From Linnemannia elongata (Eukaryota > Mortierellomycota > Mortierellomycetes > Mortierellales > Mortierellaceae): 64,000 bases of DNA. Below the pieces are notes generated by a model. The model searched no databases and was not told the origin of the DNA. It saw nothing but the letters and a program-made list of their open reading frames with translations. The position numbers and the translations under genes were made by a program. Positions 36,737-46,910 of this stretch are shown here, one piece after another (position 1 is the stretch's first letter; every line of letters starts with the position of its first letter). The stretch covers positions 2,418,001 to 2,482,000 of the forward strand of contig JAXBDG010000006.1 in NCBI GenBank assembly GCA_036320915.1, read 5' to 3'.

Positions 36737-36929
36737 TATATACCCTCACCCTAATATGTTTTCTACATATCCACGCGTTTTCATTTCTTGCACGACTGCA
36801 CTGGTATGTAGAGCTAGATATAAAGCCTTTTAGCTCCCAAACCTCATTTGTTACTCTGAACCAACCGCTTAGACTTAACAAAAAGCTTTGCACAGAAACT
36901 TTAGGATCCAACAACTGTTTTATTAATAT

Positions 36930-37890
36930 TATGTCTATGATATATGTGCCTTTGCCGACTGAATCCTATATACTCTGTCCGAGAGGCCTGCATCGTCCAA
37001 ATTTCGTCCGCCATATAATTACCTATCGACTCTCCTTCAAAGAAGGAGAGCAAGAAGTGAGGGAAATATAGACCTGGTTAGTCCAGGTTCAAGAACGAAT
37101 CCTCAACAACGCGAGTATTTTACACGGCCAAATAGCAAGAGGAAGAAGGAGTAAAAACAAGAACGAAAGATCTGATCAAGTGGAGCATCTCTTTAGCTCA
37201 TCCCTCCAGCTAGCTCTTTGAACGAGACTCAGGGAGAGACTCATCGCCATGATGCACCCACGAACCAGAGTCGGATAGAAAAATGCCACTTTTTCGATCC
37301 ACCAACTCAGTTCCAGACCCATAGACAAAATGACGGTATGATCGACCCGTTGTTCCGTGGACCAACTCGCCCCCACGCCCCCACCCTTCCCAGCAATGCC
37401 ACTCTACCAACCAGCAACCCCAATTCCCCTCTTCACCCCTCCTTCATTTGATGACTTCCAATCAATACTTCTCTGCGCGATCAATGAAAAGAGGACCCGC
37501 ACAGCCAATCCTTACTATGGGAAGGGGGGAGGGGGGGGGGATGTGGGGGAAGGACGACCTACCTTGGAAGGGGAAGAGGGAAGGGGAAGGGGAAGGGGAA
37601 GGGGAAGGGGAAGGGGGAAGGGGAAGGGGGAAGGGAAGGGGAAGGGAAGAGGGAAGGGAAGGGGAAGGGGTGGTGAAGTTCAATTTGAAAGGTCTTGGTA
37701 TGAAGAGTGTTCCATCTCCAGGCATAACACCCAGAGACTATGAAGGATGGTAGACCGCAAGAGAATGCGATTGCGATAAAAAGAGTCATCTCCACTATAA
37801 AACAATCCCAGCACATCCCAAGTATTCCGCCTTTTGCATTGTTTTCATCATCGCGTCTCACCCCTCAATGCAAAATAGCTTACACTAAAA
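36930..37890 (+). repeat. Decayed dispersed repeat, copy B
   Basis: Homologous to the minus strand of 24820-25720 (copy A). In this copy the frame starting at 37357 is open for 128 codons (MDQLAPTPPPFPAMPLYQ, PSFDDFQSILLCAINEK), then runs into the G-rich minisatellite. The end of the repeat is recognisable by TCAATGCAAAATAG, matching TCAATGCAAAGTAG in copy A. There is no target-site duplication or terminal repeat that I can see. Confidence 0.75.
37567..37672 (+). repeat. GGGAAG-type G-rich minisatellite
   Basis: About 105 bp of near-perfect (GGGGAA)n and (GGGAAG)n lies inside repeat copy B and is absent from copy A, where only one or two units stand. Many G-tracts of three or more lie within seven bases of each other, so the plus strand could form G-quadruplexes. 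Confidence 0.9.
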
Positions 37891-38188
37891 GGCATAGCAA
37901 AGTTTTGTTCAATAGTGCAGCAGTGAGCTCTACCGTCGACTAACAAACTGCACGTCTGCAACGGCTCGGAGACTACCTACTAAGCTGTAGCGATCTGAGA
38001 GAGACCCACTACAGCCCCTACCTGCAGCGTCCAAAGGATCTTGTCCCCAGACCCCCAGACAACTGCAGCTCCTATGACCCCCAGGAACCTACCCCCAGGC
38101 AAAGAACCACCATGAGAACTATCACCCTTGCATCCGTTTACAGGAGCAAGGGGATAGGGGAGAGAGAGTGAACGCATAGTAAGGATTT

Positions 38189-38218
38189 GTAGAAGGGTCA
38201 AAACCTAAACCCTTCTAC
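38189..38218. repeat. Perfect 10-bp hairpin
   Basis: GTAGAAGGGT and its exact reverse complement ACCCTTCTAC flank a 10-base loop. It could be a transcript hairpin or part of an old mobile element. Confidence 0.7.
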
Positions 38219-38421
38219 CCCTACAGGAACTGTGTTGTTGCAATAGTCCCGGCACTGCGGACCGAGACTATATTGGGCACCCCTCTTTTCACAACAGAGA
38301 ACCATTGACCAGTCCCACCAGGCCATCCACTGGAGAAAAGTAGCCAGCCCTTATGGCATAAGGCCAGCCACCTCTCGCAGTGGACGATGAAGTTTTTGGA
38401 ATGAAGAAGCTCCGAGAACAG

Positions 38422-38490
38422 TAGTCCCTTGTGAGCCCCACGCTCGTAGGCCCACGCTAGCAGGCCCACGCACAGCGTGGGAAGGGACTA
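38422..38490. repeat. Compound inverted repeat with internal direct repeats
   Basis: TAGTCCCTT at the left is matched by AAGGGACTA at the right. Just inside, CCCACGC is matched by GCGTGGG. Between them GCCCACGC-type units repeat about three times at a spacing of 14-15 bases. The left arm has a six-base bulge. Confidence 0.7.
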
Positions 38491-39248
38491 AAGACTCGTT
38501 TATGGAGAGCTTAGAGTGACAGAACCAAAGAGAGGGAGCGTGGGAGAAAGCGTGGTCCTCGATATAAACACCAGTAGGCCTGTTGACTCCATCTTTAACG
38601 CGTAATGTTTTTTGTCCTTCTTAATGTCACATCACCGAATGAACCGTACTGCACAGAGTTGAATCATATACGTTCCTTATAGAGAGCAGGAGTTGCTTGC
38701 TTGCATCGAGGTCAAGTCATCGCGAGTCAAGTGTTTGAAAGTGGGGAAGGGGTTGTTGTGAATGGTGGAGTGGAAGAGAGAAGAGAGAGAAAAGAGGCGA
38801 AAAGACTGCGGAAAAGGAATGGTGGCAAAAGGCGGGAGTTGAACAAGAAAAAAAAAAGGTCGCGTGGTATAGATAATCTCTAAGCCACAGATTGATATCG
38901 CTGTTTTATCGAATACGTGCAACCACCGTGTAATAAGGCGAGGGATGCAACCATGCACAGGAGAAACAAAAGTGAAAGCCAAGGAAGGGTAAAAAGGGGC
39001 TTCTTTTGCTGTTGCCACTAATACTTTATCTGAGACAGAACATTCCTTCAGATGCATCATTCACCCAGGTAAGCTGATATTCCGTCCTCACTCACTGACA
39101 CGTATACACATATACACATATCTGAGACTCAACTCGCCTATCAATCAGCCATGAACGACTAGAAACGCTTTATCATAAAAGTACAATGTGTAAACGATAT
39201 TGATAAAAACAATAATTATGTAGATAAAATAACCCCCATGCCTCCTCT

Positions 39249-42200
39249 CTATCCAAGACTGAACGGTTCAGATAAATGCGACTCAAAGTCCATATCATTC
39301 TCTGGGTTACCAAAATGCTTCAACAACGAGATCCGAAGCCTATACGTCTTCCCAGCCCCATTGCCATCCCGCATCAACGACTCGGGTGTACCATCCTCAC
39401 GTAACAGCTCACCGTCCCAACCCATAACCTGGAAGGCATTACCTTCCAACTGGTCATTCCGAGGCACAAACCGGGCAACACCACCCTTGAGAAGACCGTA
39501 GCTCTTGACTTGGTAGGGATCTTCACCCTCGGCTGAGACAAGGTCGAGAACTAAGATTTCGCTGGCGGTGATCATGCGGAAAACAATCTTCATGCCGTTG
39601 GCGACTGGGCGGGGGCGACCTCCGGTGTTGACGTCGTTGGTTTCTCCGGTGGAATGGTCAGTGCCAATCTCACCACTGATTGTTCCGGAGGTCTCGACAG
39701 GGATGACTGCTGCTCCATCGGCACCGACTGTGGGGTGTACTCCGACGGTGCCGCCGTTACCGTTGGGGGAGAGACGGATGGGACGACCGCGGGAATCGAA
39801 AAGACGAAGACCAAATGACGAATCTAGAACGGTGACCTTCTTGAAGTCACCCTGCATGCCCATGTAGGGGATGTGCATGACTGGAGACTGGGGGCTGACC
39901 TTGGCGGGGGTGAGGCGGACATATCCAGAGTAGATCACAAACTTGGTCGGGTCGGTATTGGGGCCAATGAACTTGAGATCGACGGTTGAACTGGCTCCAG
40001 CAGCGACGGTGACGGTTTTTTGGGAGACTATGACAGAAGCCTTGGCTTCGACAGGCAAGGGGTTCTTCTCGACCATCATCTTGGCGTCAAAGGGTTCGAG
40101 ACCGGCAGCAGAGACAATGTCGACCTCGTACTCTAGTGGGGTCTGACCAGTGTTGGTGATGGTGATCTGTTGGTTTGCGTTGATGTGTTCAGTGTCGTTG
40201 AGAGAGATGTGCGAGGGAGTTACGACGACCTGGGTAGAGAGGATGTCCAACATGCTCAAGAGACCTGCACCCTGCTGGGTAACCGAGGCATATCCCTTGT
40301 ACCCCTTTTGCTGTTTGCGGGGCTGGGCACTGTTCTGGAAGGCGGTCTTGATGGCCTTGGCAGAGTGGTCACCGTTAGGAAGTCCCTCGAGGTAGAGGCC
40401 AACACACCCGACGATATAGGGTGTTGCCATGGAGGTGCCCGAGAGAGAGGCATATGAGCCTAGCTTAATAGGAAAAGTTGACCAGATCTGACCACCGGGA
40501 GCAGCAATGTCTGGCTTGGAGTTGAGCTCAGAGTCAGGACCCATGGACGAAAACACCGAGAGGAAGCCACCGTCGGGGTTGGAGACCTGCTTGGGTCCCT
40601 TGCCGGCAAGGAGCTTGATGCCTTCCTTCTCCTTCTTTAGCTGCCGGATCGTCTTGAGCAGATACTCTCCGTCGTCCAATGTAATGGTGCGAACCTTGAT
40701 TACGGCACCCTCCGTGTCCGCTGCAAAGCCGGTCGAGGGCACATTGTCCATGAGGATGACGCCTGAGGCATGGGCAAGAGCAGCGTTGGCGATCTTGATC
40801 TTGAACGTACAGTCGCCGCGACGGATCAGGGCAATCTTCCCGGACAAGTCCTGGGTAATGGGCTTGCAGGCATCGTTGGCAACTTTTCCAGAGGTACCAG
40901 GGGAGACAGCAACCAAAGTGGTGTTGAAAAAGTTCATGTCGACATCGCCCAGATACAGGATCGCACGCGGAGGCTTCGTTCCTCCGAACTGCTTCTTGGC
41001 CTTGGTATGTTCTCTCTCCTCCTCATCTCCACCATCACCGTCATCATTGTCATGCGACCGGTTCTCATCCTCTTCCTCCTCATCATCAACATGTTCAGCC
41101 TTGAGCGATTTCTCGTCAACGGTGAAATACATGTTGCTTCGGAACTCGTTCTCAGTCGAGGCAACAGTAATCGCAGCGCCAGCAACACCGGGCGAGGAAG
41201 CTTCAAATAGTCCCATCTGACCCTCGTTACCCATCGCAGCAACAATGATGGTACCGTTCTTGGCCAGTTCATCGGCAAGACGAGCCTCACGATCTTGACG
41301 CCAACCACCAGGGCCTCCAAGAGACAAGTTGATGACCTGCATCCCATCTCCAGCAGCACGAAGAAGAGCCTTCATGATCAAGTCGTTGCTGGTACCACCT
41401 TCGCATCCAAATACTCTGTACGCACCAAGGGTTGCTAATGGCAAGGCCAAATAGAATAGTAGGATAAAGGGTTAATAAAAGGTGCAAAGGTAGAATAGGA
41501 TGCGCGATGAACGTGAGGTAATCGTGTGACAGCACAGCGCAGCGAAGGTACCTTGAGGGGCGACGCCAATGAAGGTAGTGTCGTTGGCGGCAATAATTCC
41601 TGCAACATGGGTGCCGTGGCCATCACAGTCGGTCATAGGGTCGTTATCGGGACTGCGACCGTCGTCACCGACAAAGTCTGTACCGTATGCGACCTTGCAA
41701 CCAGGGCCAAAACAGCCTCCCAAAGCTGGGTGCTATAGTCATTGAAATTGTTGCACCAAAATAAAAGACAGAGTTGGTTTGAAAAAGTTGCGTCAGTGTA
41801 ACATTGTGGAGAAGGATGTGTGGATGGCGTAAAAAAAACAGGCAAGATGACACAAAGTAATGGGAGACATACATGGTAGTCAACTCCTGAGTCGATGATA
41901 CCGATCTTGATGCCCTTCCCGTAGAGCTTAAGGGAGTCGTGGACCGCCTTGACACCGGTCAGTTCATGACTACAATGGCGTAAGAAAGCAAGCCGAGCGT
42001 GGGACTTTGTTAGCAGGTATTGCTGACACGCGACAAAAAAAAGGATGAACAAAAAATTGCGAGAGAAACGAGATTGAGAAACACAGAAATATGAAATGAA
42101 ACGATAGGAGTTGACTTACACGTCGTACTTCTTGGCCTTGGATGCACCGCCGAATGCATGGATTTCATGGTTGATCGCCTCAGGACGCTCATGCATAACC

Positions 42201-42793
42201 TGCGTAAATCAGATAATGAAAAATGTAGTGAATCCTGGTCAGTTTGTTTTTGTTTGTTTACATGTTATACCTTTGCACTCCTTTCAATACACGAACGCAA
42301 CTATAAAAAAGACGATCCAGCTAGGACTGTATGTATGTGTCACATGTCGAACTTAAGAACATACCACAGGCTCGACCATCTTGATGCCGGCAATCTGCGT
42401 CAGAATCTCTTTCAAGACTCCTTCATCCCGGACAGAGACAGAGACAGCATTGATCGTGTCCCAGAACTCATGCCTCAACGTAATCCCCGGATGGGTCTGA
42501 ACCAGCTGCGAGAACTGTGCATGCTGATCAAACTGGTCATGGAAATCGATCCAGTACGCGTTCTGGAGCTTGTTCTCGATCAACTCTGAAGACCGAATGA
42601 TCGGCTCCTGGAACTGCCGCTGGTGATGCTTGTATCCCCCAACCGTCGTGCCGCCGTCGGATATGATTTTAACCCTATTGAGAATCTCAGAGAACTTTTG
42701 GCCGGCGACATGGGGGATTGATGATGATGGGGTGAGGGTGAGGACTGTTAGGGTCGCGAGTGTTATCGAGAGAATAAAGCGAGGGACTTTCAT
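39249..42793 (-). CDS. Secreted subtilisin-like serine protease (S8) with PA domain
   Basis: Five exons, 42793-42365, 42199-42120, 41969-41873, 41732-41552 and 41434-39249, give 990 residues. A signal peptide ([18 protein letters not shown]) is followed by an inhibitor I9-type propeptide and then the catalytic domain. The triad is D196 ([11 protein letters not shown]), H241 ([10 protein letters not shown]) and S597 (GTSMATP). A PA domain at about 430-520 ([19 protein letters not shown]) interrupts the catalytic domain. C-terminal beta domains resemble the Fn3-like part of minor extracellular protease Vpr. Just before the PA domain lies a striking acidic insertion (about 377-411, [19 protein letters not shown]). 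No GPI signal was seen. Likely role: extracellular protein degradation or cell-wall processing. Confidence 0.92.
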
Positions 42794-43786
42794 CTTGAGT
42801 GAGAAGTGATATGGTGGTGTTCCTCTCGTTTAAACTACTCCCAGCAAAAAACAAAAAAAAGGCGCTGTTGTGAATGTCAAAAAGAGTGGGGGGAGGGGGA
42901 GGGTGAGGAATGGGGTGGTCGTAAAAAGAAAAAGAATAGAAGGACACGCAAAATGGATATATACTATGATGAATGAGAGATGAGGATATGAGAAGGAAGA
43001 GGAAGAGTACAAGACAGTATAAGAAGGTAGGGGATCGCAAAGAAAAGAGAGAGGGGAAATGGCCAGGATTGATTGAGTTTTATTGTTCTTGTTGCCTCCT
43101 AGTGAGACAATGAAAGTGAAGGGGACATGGATGAGCATGGATAGGGCATCAGACGAACCCGTTGCAACAGCTCAGTCTGCTTCCTGAGAAAAAGTGAATC
43201 CACGCTCTGCCCCTTGTACAGCGTACATATATCCTACCCTTGTTTTCCATTGTGTGTAGTTGGCATGACTAGGAACATTGAAAAGATTTTTTTCTCATCC
43301 AGGTTCCTAAACAAAAAAAAAAAAAAAACGTTCCATTTTGAACTCAATGTTCCTTCTCACTCGCTCCTTATTACGCACACGCACTTCGGCGCACGATAAC
43401 ATATCATCGTCTTGCCGCAGATTGCGCCAATCGCTCCCAGGACGCAAAGGAGCACAGAAAACGTCAGGGTTCGGGTTCAGAGAAACACTAAAAACACGAA
43501 AAACACGCTCGAATCGATCCTTGTCTCCTGATTGGCCGACAGTTGTGTTTCCCATCAATGCCTCCACTTCAGCCAGTGCGAACGGAAATAACGATTTCAA
43601 TTGGCAAGGAAATAGTGCTTTACTCTGATCTCCCACAGTCACATCTTTCACCTCTCACAACAAAAAAGCATAAGGCAAAAAAAAAAAACGTTGCCACCAC
43701 TTCATTCTGCCTCTCGACCCTAGGCACACTCATTCAACAAAAGGAACCAACTACCAACACCACCAAACAGGAAATATATATACGAC
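42794..43786. promoter_or_regulatory. Divergent intergenic region, subtilase and RRP43 promoters
   Basis: 993 bp between outward starts. It holds G/A-rich sequence on the subtilase side (42880-43030), an A-run of about 16 bases at 43313-43328, and C/A-rich leader sequence before RRP43. No gene was seen. Confidence 0.5.
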
Positions 43787-44908
43787 ATGGCGACACCGGC
43801 ATTCACATTCACTCCCTCGACATTCCAAAAGCTTCACCCTGCGGAATTCTTCCGCAGGTTCACGACCGAGGGTGTCCGCCCCGATGGTCGACTTCTCGAC
43901 GCCTTCCGCCCAACCACCGTCCACCACGGCGTCATCTCCACCGCCAACGGCTCGGCTATGGTCCGTATTGGCGGAACTACCGTTGTTTGTGGTGTCAAGG
44001 CTGAAGTTGCGGAACCCAAACTTGATGCACCTGATCAAGGATATCTTGGTAAAGAAACAACGAACGACACGCGATATTAATTGTTAGCAAAGGTGGACGC
44101 GAGGAGTGCTAATTCTAAGGCGGATCAAAATAGGATATCAGCTTGCTAACAGATATCCATTCTTATTCCTGAATGCGCCAACTTCATATAGTCCCCAATG
44201 TCGAATTGTCTCCAATGTGCTCGAGTAAGTTCAGACCAGGACCTCCCAGTGAGCAGGCTCAGGCAGTGTCAGAGGCCATTAACCGTGTTCTGAAGGAGAG
44301 CAAAGTCTTGGATCTGAAGGATCTTTGTATCGAGGAGGGCAAGGCCGTCTGGGTATTATATGTCGACGCCGTCTGTGTCGCCTATGACGGAAACATCTTT
44401 GATGCCGCCCTCGCCGCCATTATGGCTGCTCTTAAGAATGGTACGCGATCAAAATTTGAAGATGTGATAATCTTCATACTTAGTTTGCTATCCTGTCGTG
44501 CTCGATTTTTTTTATTGCATTTCAGTCCTACTAACACCCTAGGTTTCTCCTCCTCTTTCATTTGATATAGTCCGGATTCGCAAACCAACATACCAGGAAG
44601 GAACAATCAAAGTATCAGGAGGCTCAACAGCAACCGACGAAAACTCGTTTACCCTGAACCTGGCACGAGCACCCCTCAGCGCAACCTTCGCTATTTTTGA
44701 CACCACCCTCACTATCCTCGCCGACCCTAACGTCACAGAAGAGAGCATCAGCGACGGACAAATCTCGATTACTCTTGATGAGACAGGACTGTTGTGCGGT
44801 GTCACCAAGATTGGGGCTGCTTCTTGCTCACAGAGCGTGATGAGGGATTGTGTACAGAGCGCCAAAAAGCGTACCCTGCAGCTCCGTGCTATCATGAGCC
44901 AACAGTAA
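43787..44908 (+). CDS. RRP43: Exosome complex subunit RRP43 (EXOSC8)
   Basis: Three exons, 43787-44048, 44192-44440 and 44571-44908, give 282 residues. It has an RNase PH fold: EGVRPDGRLLDAFRPTTVHHG, GSAMVRIGGTTVVCGVKAEVAEP, the VPNVELSPMCSSKFRPGPPSE insertion typical of EXOSC8, EEGKAVWVLYVDAVCVAYDGN, and DGQISITLDETG. In eukaryotes the RNase PH ring subunits are catalytically dead and form the channel that feeds RNA to Rrp44 and Rrp6. The C-terminus (LQLRAIMSQQ) is complete. It lies convergent to the AC40 gene, with 271 bp between stops. RRP42 and RRP45 are possible confusions, but the N-terminal motif favours RRP43. Confidence 0.87.
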
Positions 44909-45179
44909 TTATGTAATAAAAAGAAAAAGATTAAGCATTTCATGGCGTGGTTTGTTGCAAAAAAAAGTACAGGTTTTATTTTCTGTGGTTGGATATTATG
45001 ACAAGTTTGAAAAGAAAGAAAAGATTGAGAGGGGGCGAGTGGACGCGTGGAAACGTGTGACAAGAGGAAGCAAGGGCAGGGGAAGACGGTGTTGTGAGAA
45101 AATGCTTGGAGGAACAGAATGCTGGATGAACAAGTAAGAAAACTAAGAAAACAAAATGAAGGAAAAAATAAGAGTCCGC

Positions 45180-46604
45180 TTATTCAGCCTGCAAGGTGTT
45201 CTGAAGACTGCGCTTCACAGTGCCGGCCTTGTCCATGAGAACCTTAACCGCCTGAACAAAGAGATCCTGAGGTTCAATCGCTCCAACAGACTCAATCTTG
45301 AAGATAAAGTGATCACGAACACGGGTCAACTTGACCTTGTTCTCAAACTCTGCATGGCGCAAAACCTCTCTCGAGACGGTATCCTTCCTTGGGTTCACCA
45401 CGACAGCCTTCTTGACGCCGTTCTCTACCACAACGTCAACCACTCCCTCGGGGAAGCACTTCTGGAACCGAACAGCAGCCTCGCCTGTAATCTCGCCATT
45501 GATCAGAATCTCGGGCATCAGACGGTACGACGCCGTTGCAACAGGCGACCACTTGGCGTGATCCTGACCCAATCCCTTCTCGCAATGGATCTCAATATCA
45601 ACCTCCTGACCGGGACGCAACTTGGTGACCACAATATCATCAAAGACGGGCTTGATAGGGCAATCCTTGAACCGCTCAGCCTGATCTCCTTGAGGGGACC
45701 ACTTCATATCGCCCGAGTAGACGTTGGCATGGATATACTTCTTGAGGGGGTCGGTCTCATTCTCAGCAGCGTTGGGGTTGCGTCTGCAAGTAGCCTGGAG
45801 TTTGAAGACGATGGTGTTGAGATCTGTAGGTGTTTCTTCCTTGCCCTTGAAGTCGAATTTGGTGGGGTCGGCCAAGATGGGGACGAGGCCCAAACGGTGT
45901 GCGAGGACTTCGTCGACCACAATCGAGGTGTTGTTCATAATAAAGACGTTCGAGACCGCCATCGTGGGGACTTCAGCAATCAAAATGCGGCGGAAGGCGT
46001 TGGCGACCGCGGCGTCGATCCCGATCATATCAAACTCCATTTCCGTCTTTGACAGCTTGTTGATCTTCAACTTGAAGGTCTATTGTGTCGTGTAAAATAT
46101 GAGAAATGAGGCATCATCGTGATGAGTAACAGGTTACGTGTTCCCTTGTTGTCTACCGTCAGAGACAAAATCGATCTATTGTCAGCCAGCCAGTCCAGTA
46201 GTCGATACACTTGTTATCCACGATCTGCTTTCAGATCCAGAACCGTGTTCCTTTTTTTCTACCGCAGTTGCTGAGGTATTGCGTTGTTACCTCCTTGAAC
46301 TTTTCAAAGTCCCATGCCAAGTTCTGTCCAGGATAATTGTGAGGAAAGTCAGTCGAAGCCGTCTAAAGTGGCAGTAAAAAGAGGGAGAAATCAGGGAGGT
46401 TAGAAGAGCTGTGCAGAAGGTGAAAGAAGAGCGGAAAGTAGAGAGAAAAAGAGGTGTGTATCGTGGCTTGGTTGGGCTGAGGGTAGGTAGAGCAGGGAAT
46501 GGTCAAAGATGACATACGCTAGTGACACGGTCCCGCTCGACAATGACTCTGGAGCGGAGGGTATCCAGGTCGTTGTGACTGAAGTTCTTCTTCTCGGCGA
46601 CCAT
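45180..46604 (-). CDS. RPC40: RNA polymerase I and III subunit AC40 (RPC40/POLR1C)
   Basis: Three exons, 46604-46518, 46362-46291 and 46079-45180, give 352 residues. The protein starts MVAEKKNFSHNDLDTLRSR. Its first conserved block spans exons 2-3 (TDFPHNYPGQNLAWDFEKFKETFKLKINK). The alpha/RPB3-type dimerisation fold is obvious: GIDAAVANAFRRILIAEVPTMA, NNTSIVVDEVLAHRLGLVPI, and a C-terminal KVKLTRVRDHFIFKIESVG. AC40 pairs with AC19 in the assembly core shared by Pol I and Pol III. The four-cysteine loop of Rpb3 is not present, as expected for AC40. Confidence 0.93.
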
Positions 46605-46646
46605 GGTTGAATGTAAAGTTGATGGAATGGAGGTTGACAAACAAAC

Positions 46647-46677
<31 letters not shown>

Positions 46678-46910
46678 GTGATGAGCTGCAATTAGTTGCA
46701 TGCAAAGGCCTGAAAGTGGCAGTCTCGTTTTGTTTCTCAAAAAAAAAGGAAAAATGAAAACATTAACGCCACCGATTCTTCCATTTATCGCACATCTTAA
46801 CATCTACTTAGGACTGCTCTTCGTCGCGTTACAGTTGGCGTGTTATTTTCTAGCACTAAAAATATACAATGAGGGCTATCTATTTTACAGTATTATTTGT
46901 ATGCATGCAT
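46605..46910. promoter_or_regulatory. Promoter of AC40 with poly(A) tract
   Basis: 306 bp that also hold the 3' flank of the next minus-strand gene. A run of 26 A residues (T on the AC40 sense strand) at 46647-46672 lies about 45 bp upstream of the AC40 start codon. It is a poly(dA:dT) element of the nucleosome-excluding kind, by inference. Confidence 0.55.

Larger units (their letters stand above)
37891..39248. other. Gene-poor region with hairpins
   Basis: No convincing gene. The part from about 37930 to 38560 is C- and G-richer than its surroundings (many CCCCCAG units) and contains two strong inverted repeats, listed separately. A minus-strand frame of 127 codons at 39060-38677 has odd composition (runs of F, S and P) and no recognised domain. 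The right end is the 3' flank of the subtilase. Confidence 0.5.

Noticed and set aside
36930..37890. Interpretation of the repeat as a solo LTR of a retrotransposon.
   Set aside because: No TG...CA ends, primer-binding site or target-site duplication was visible, and part of it reads as degraded protein-coding sequence.
38850..38935. A tRNA-like stretch (GGTCGCGTGGTATAGATAATC, resembling an A box, beside a T-run on the other strand).
   Set aside because: No T-arm with a matching GGTTCGA-type B box and no foldable cloverleaf at the right distance on either strand.
38677..39060. A 127-codon minus-strand frame downstream of the subtilase.
   Set aside because: Runs of F, S and P and a reverse-complemented GA-rich tract indicate chance openness; no domain or splice partners.
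45156..46052. A 298-codon plus-strand frame opposite AC40.
   Set aside because: Antisense shadow of a strongly conserved exon; the peptide has no recognisable domain.
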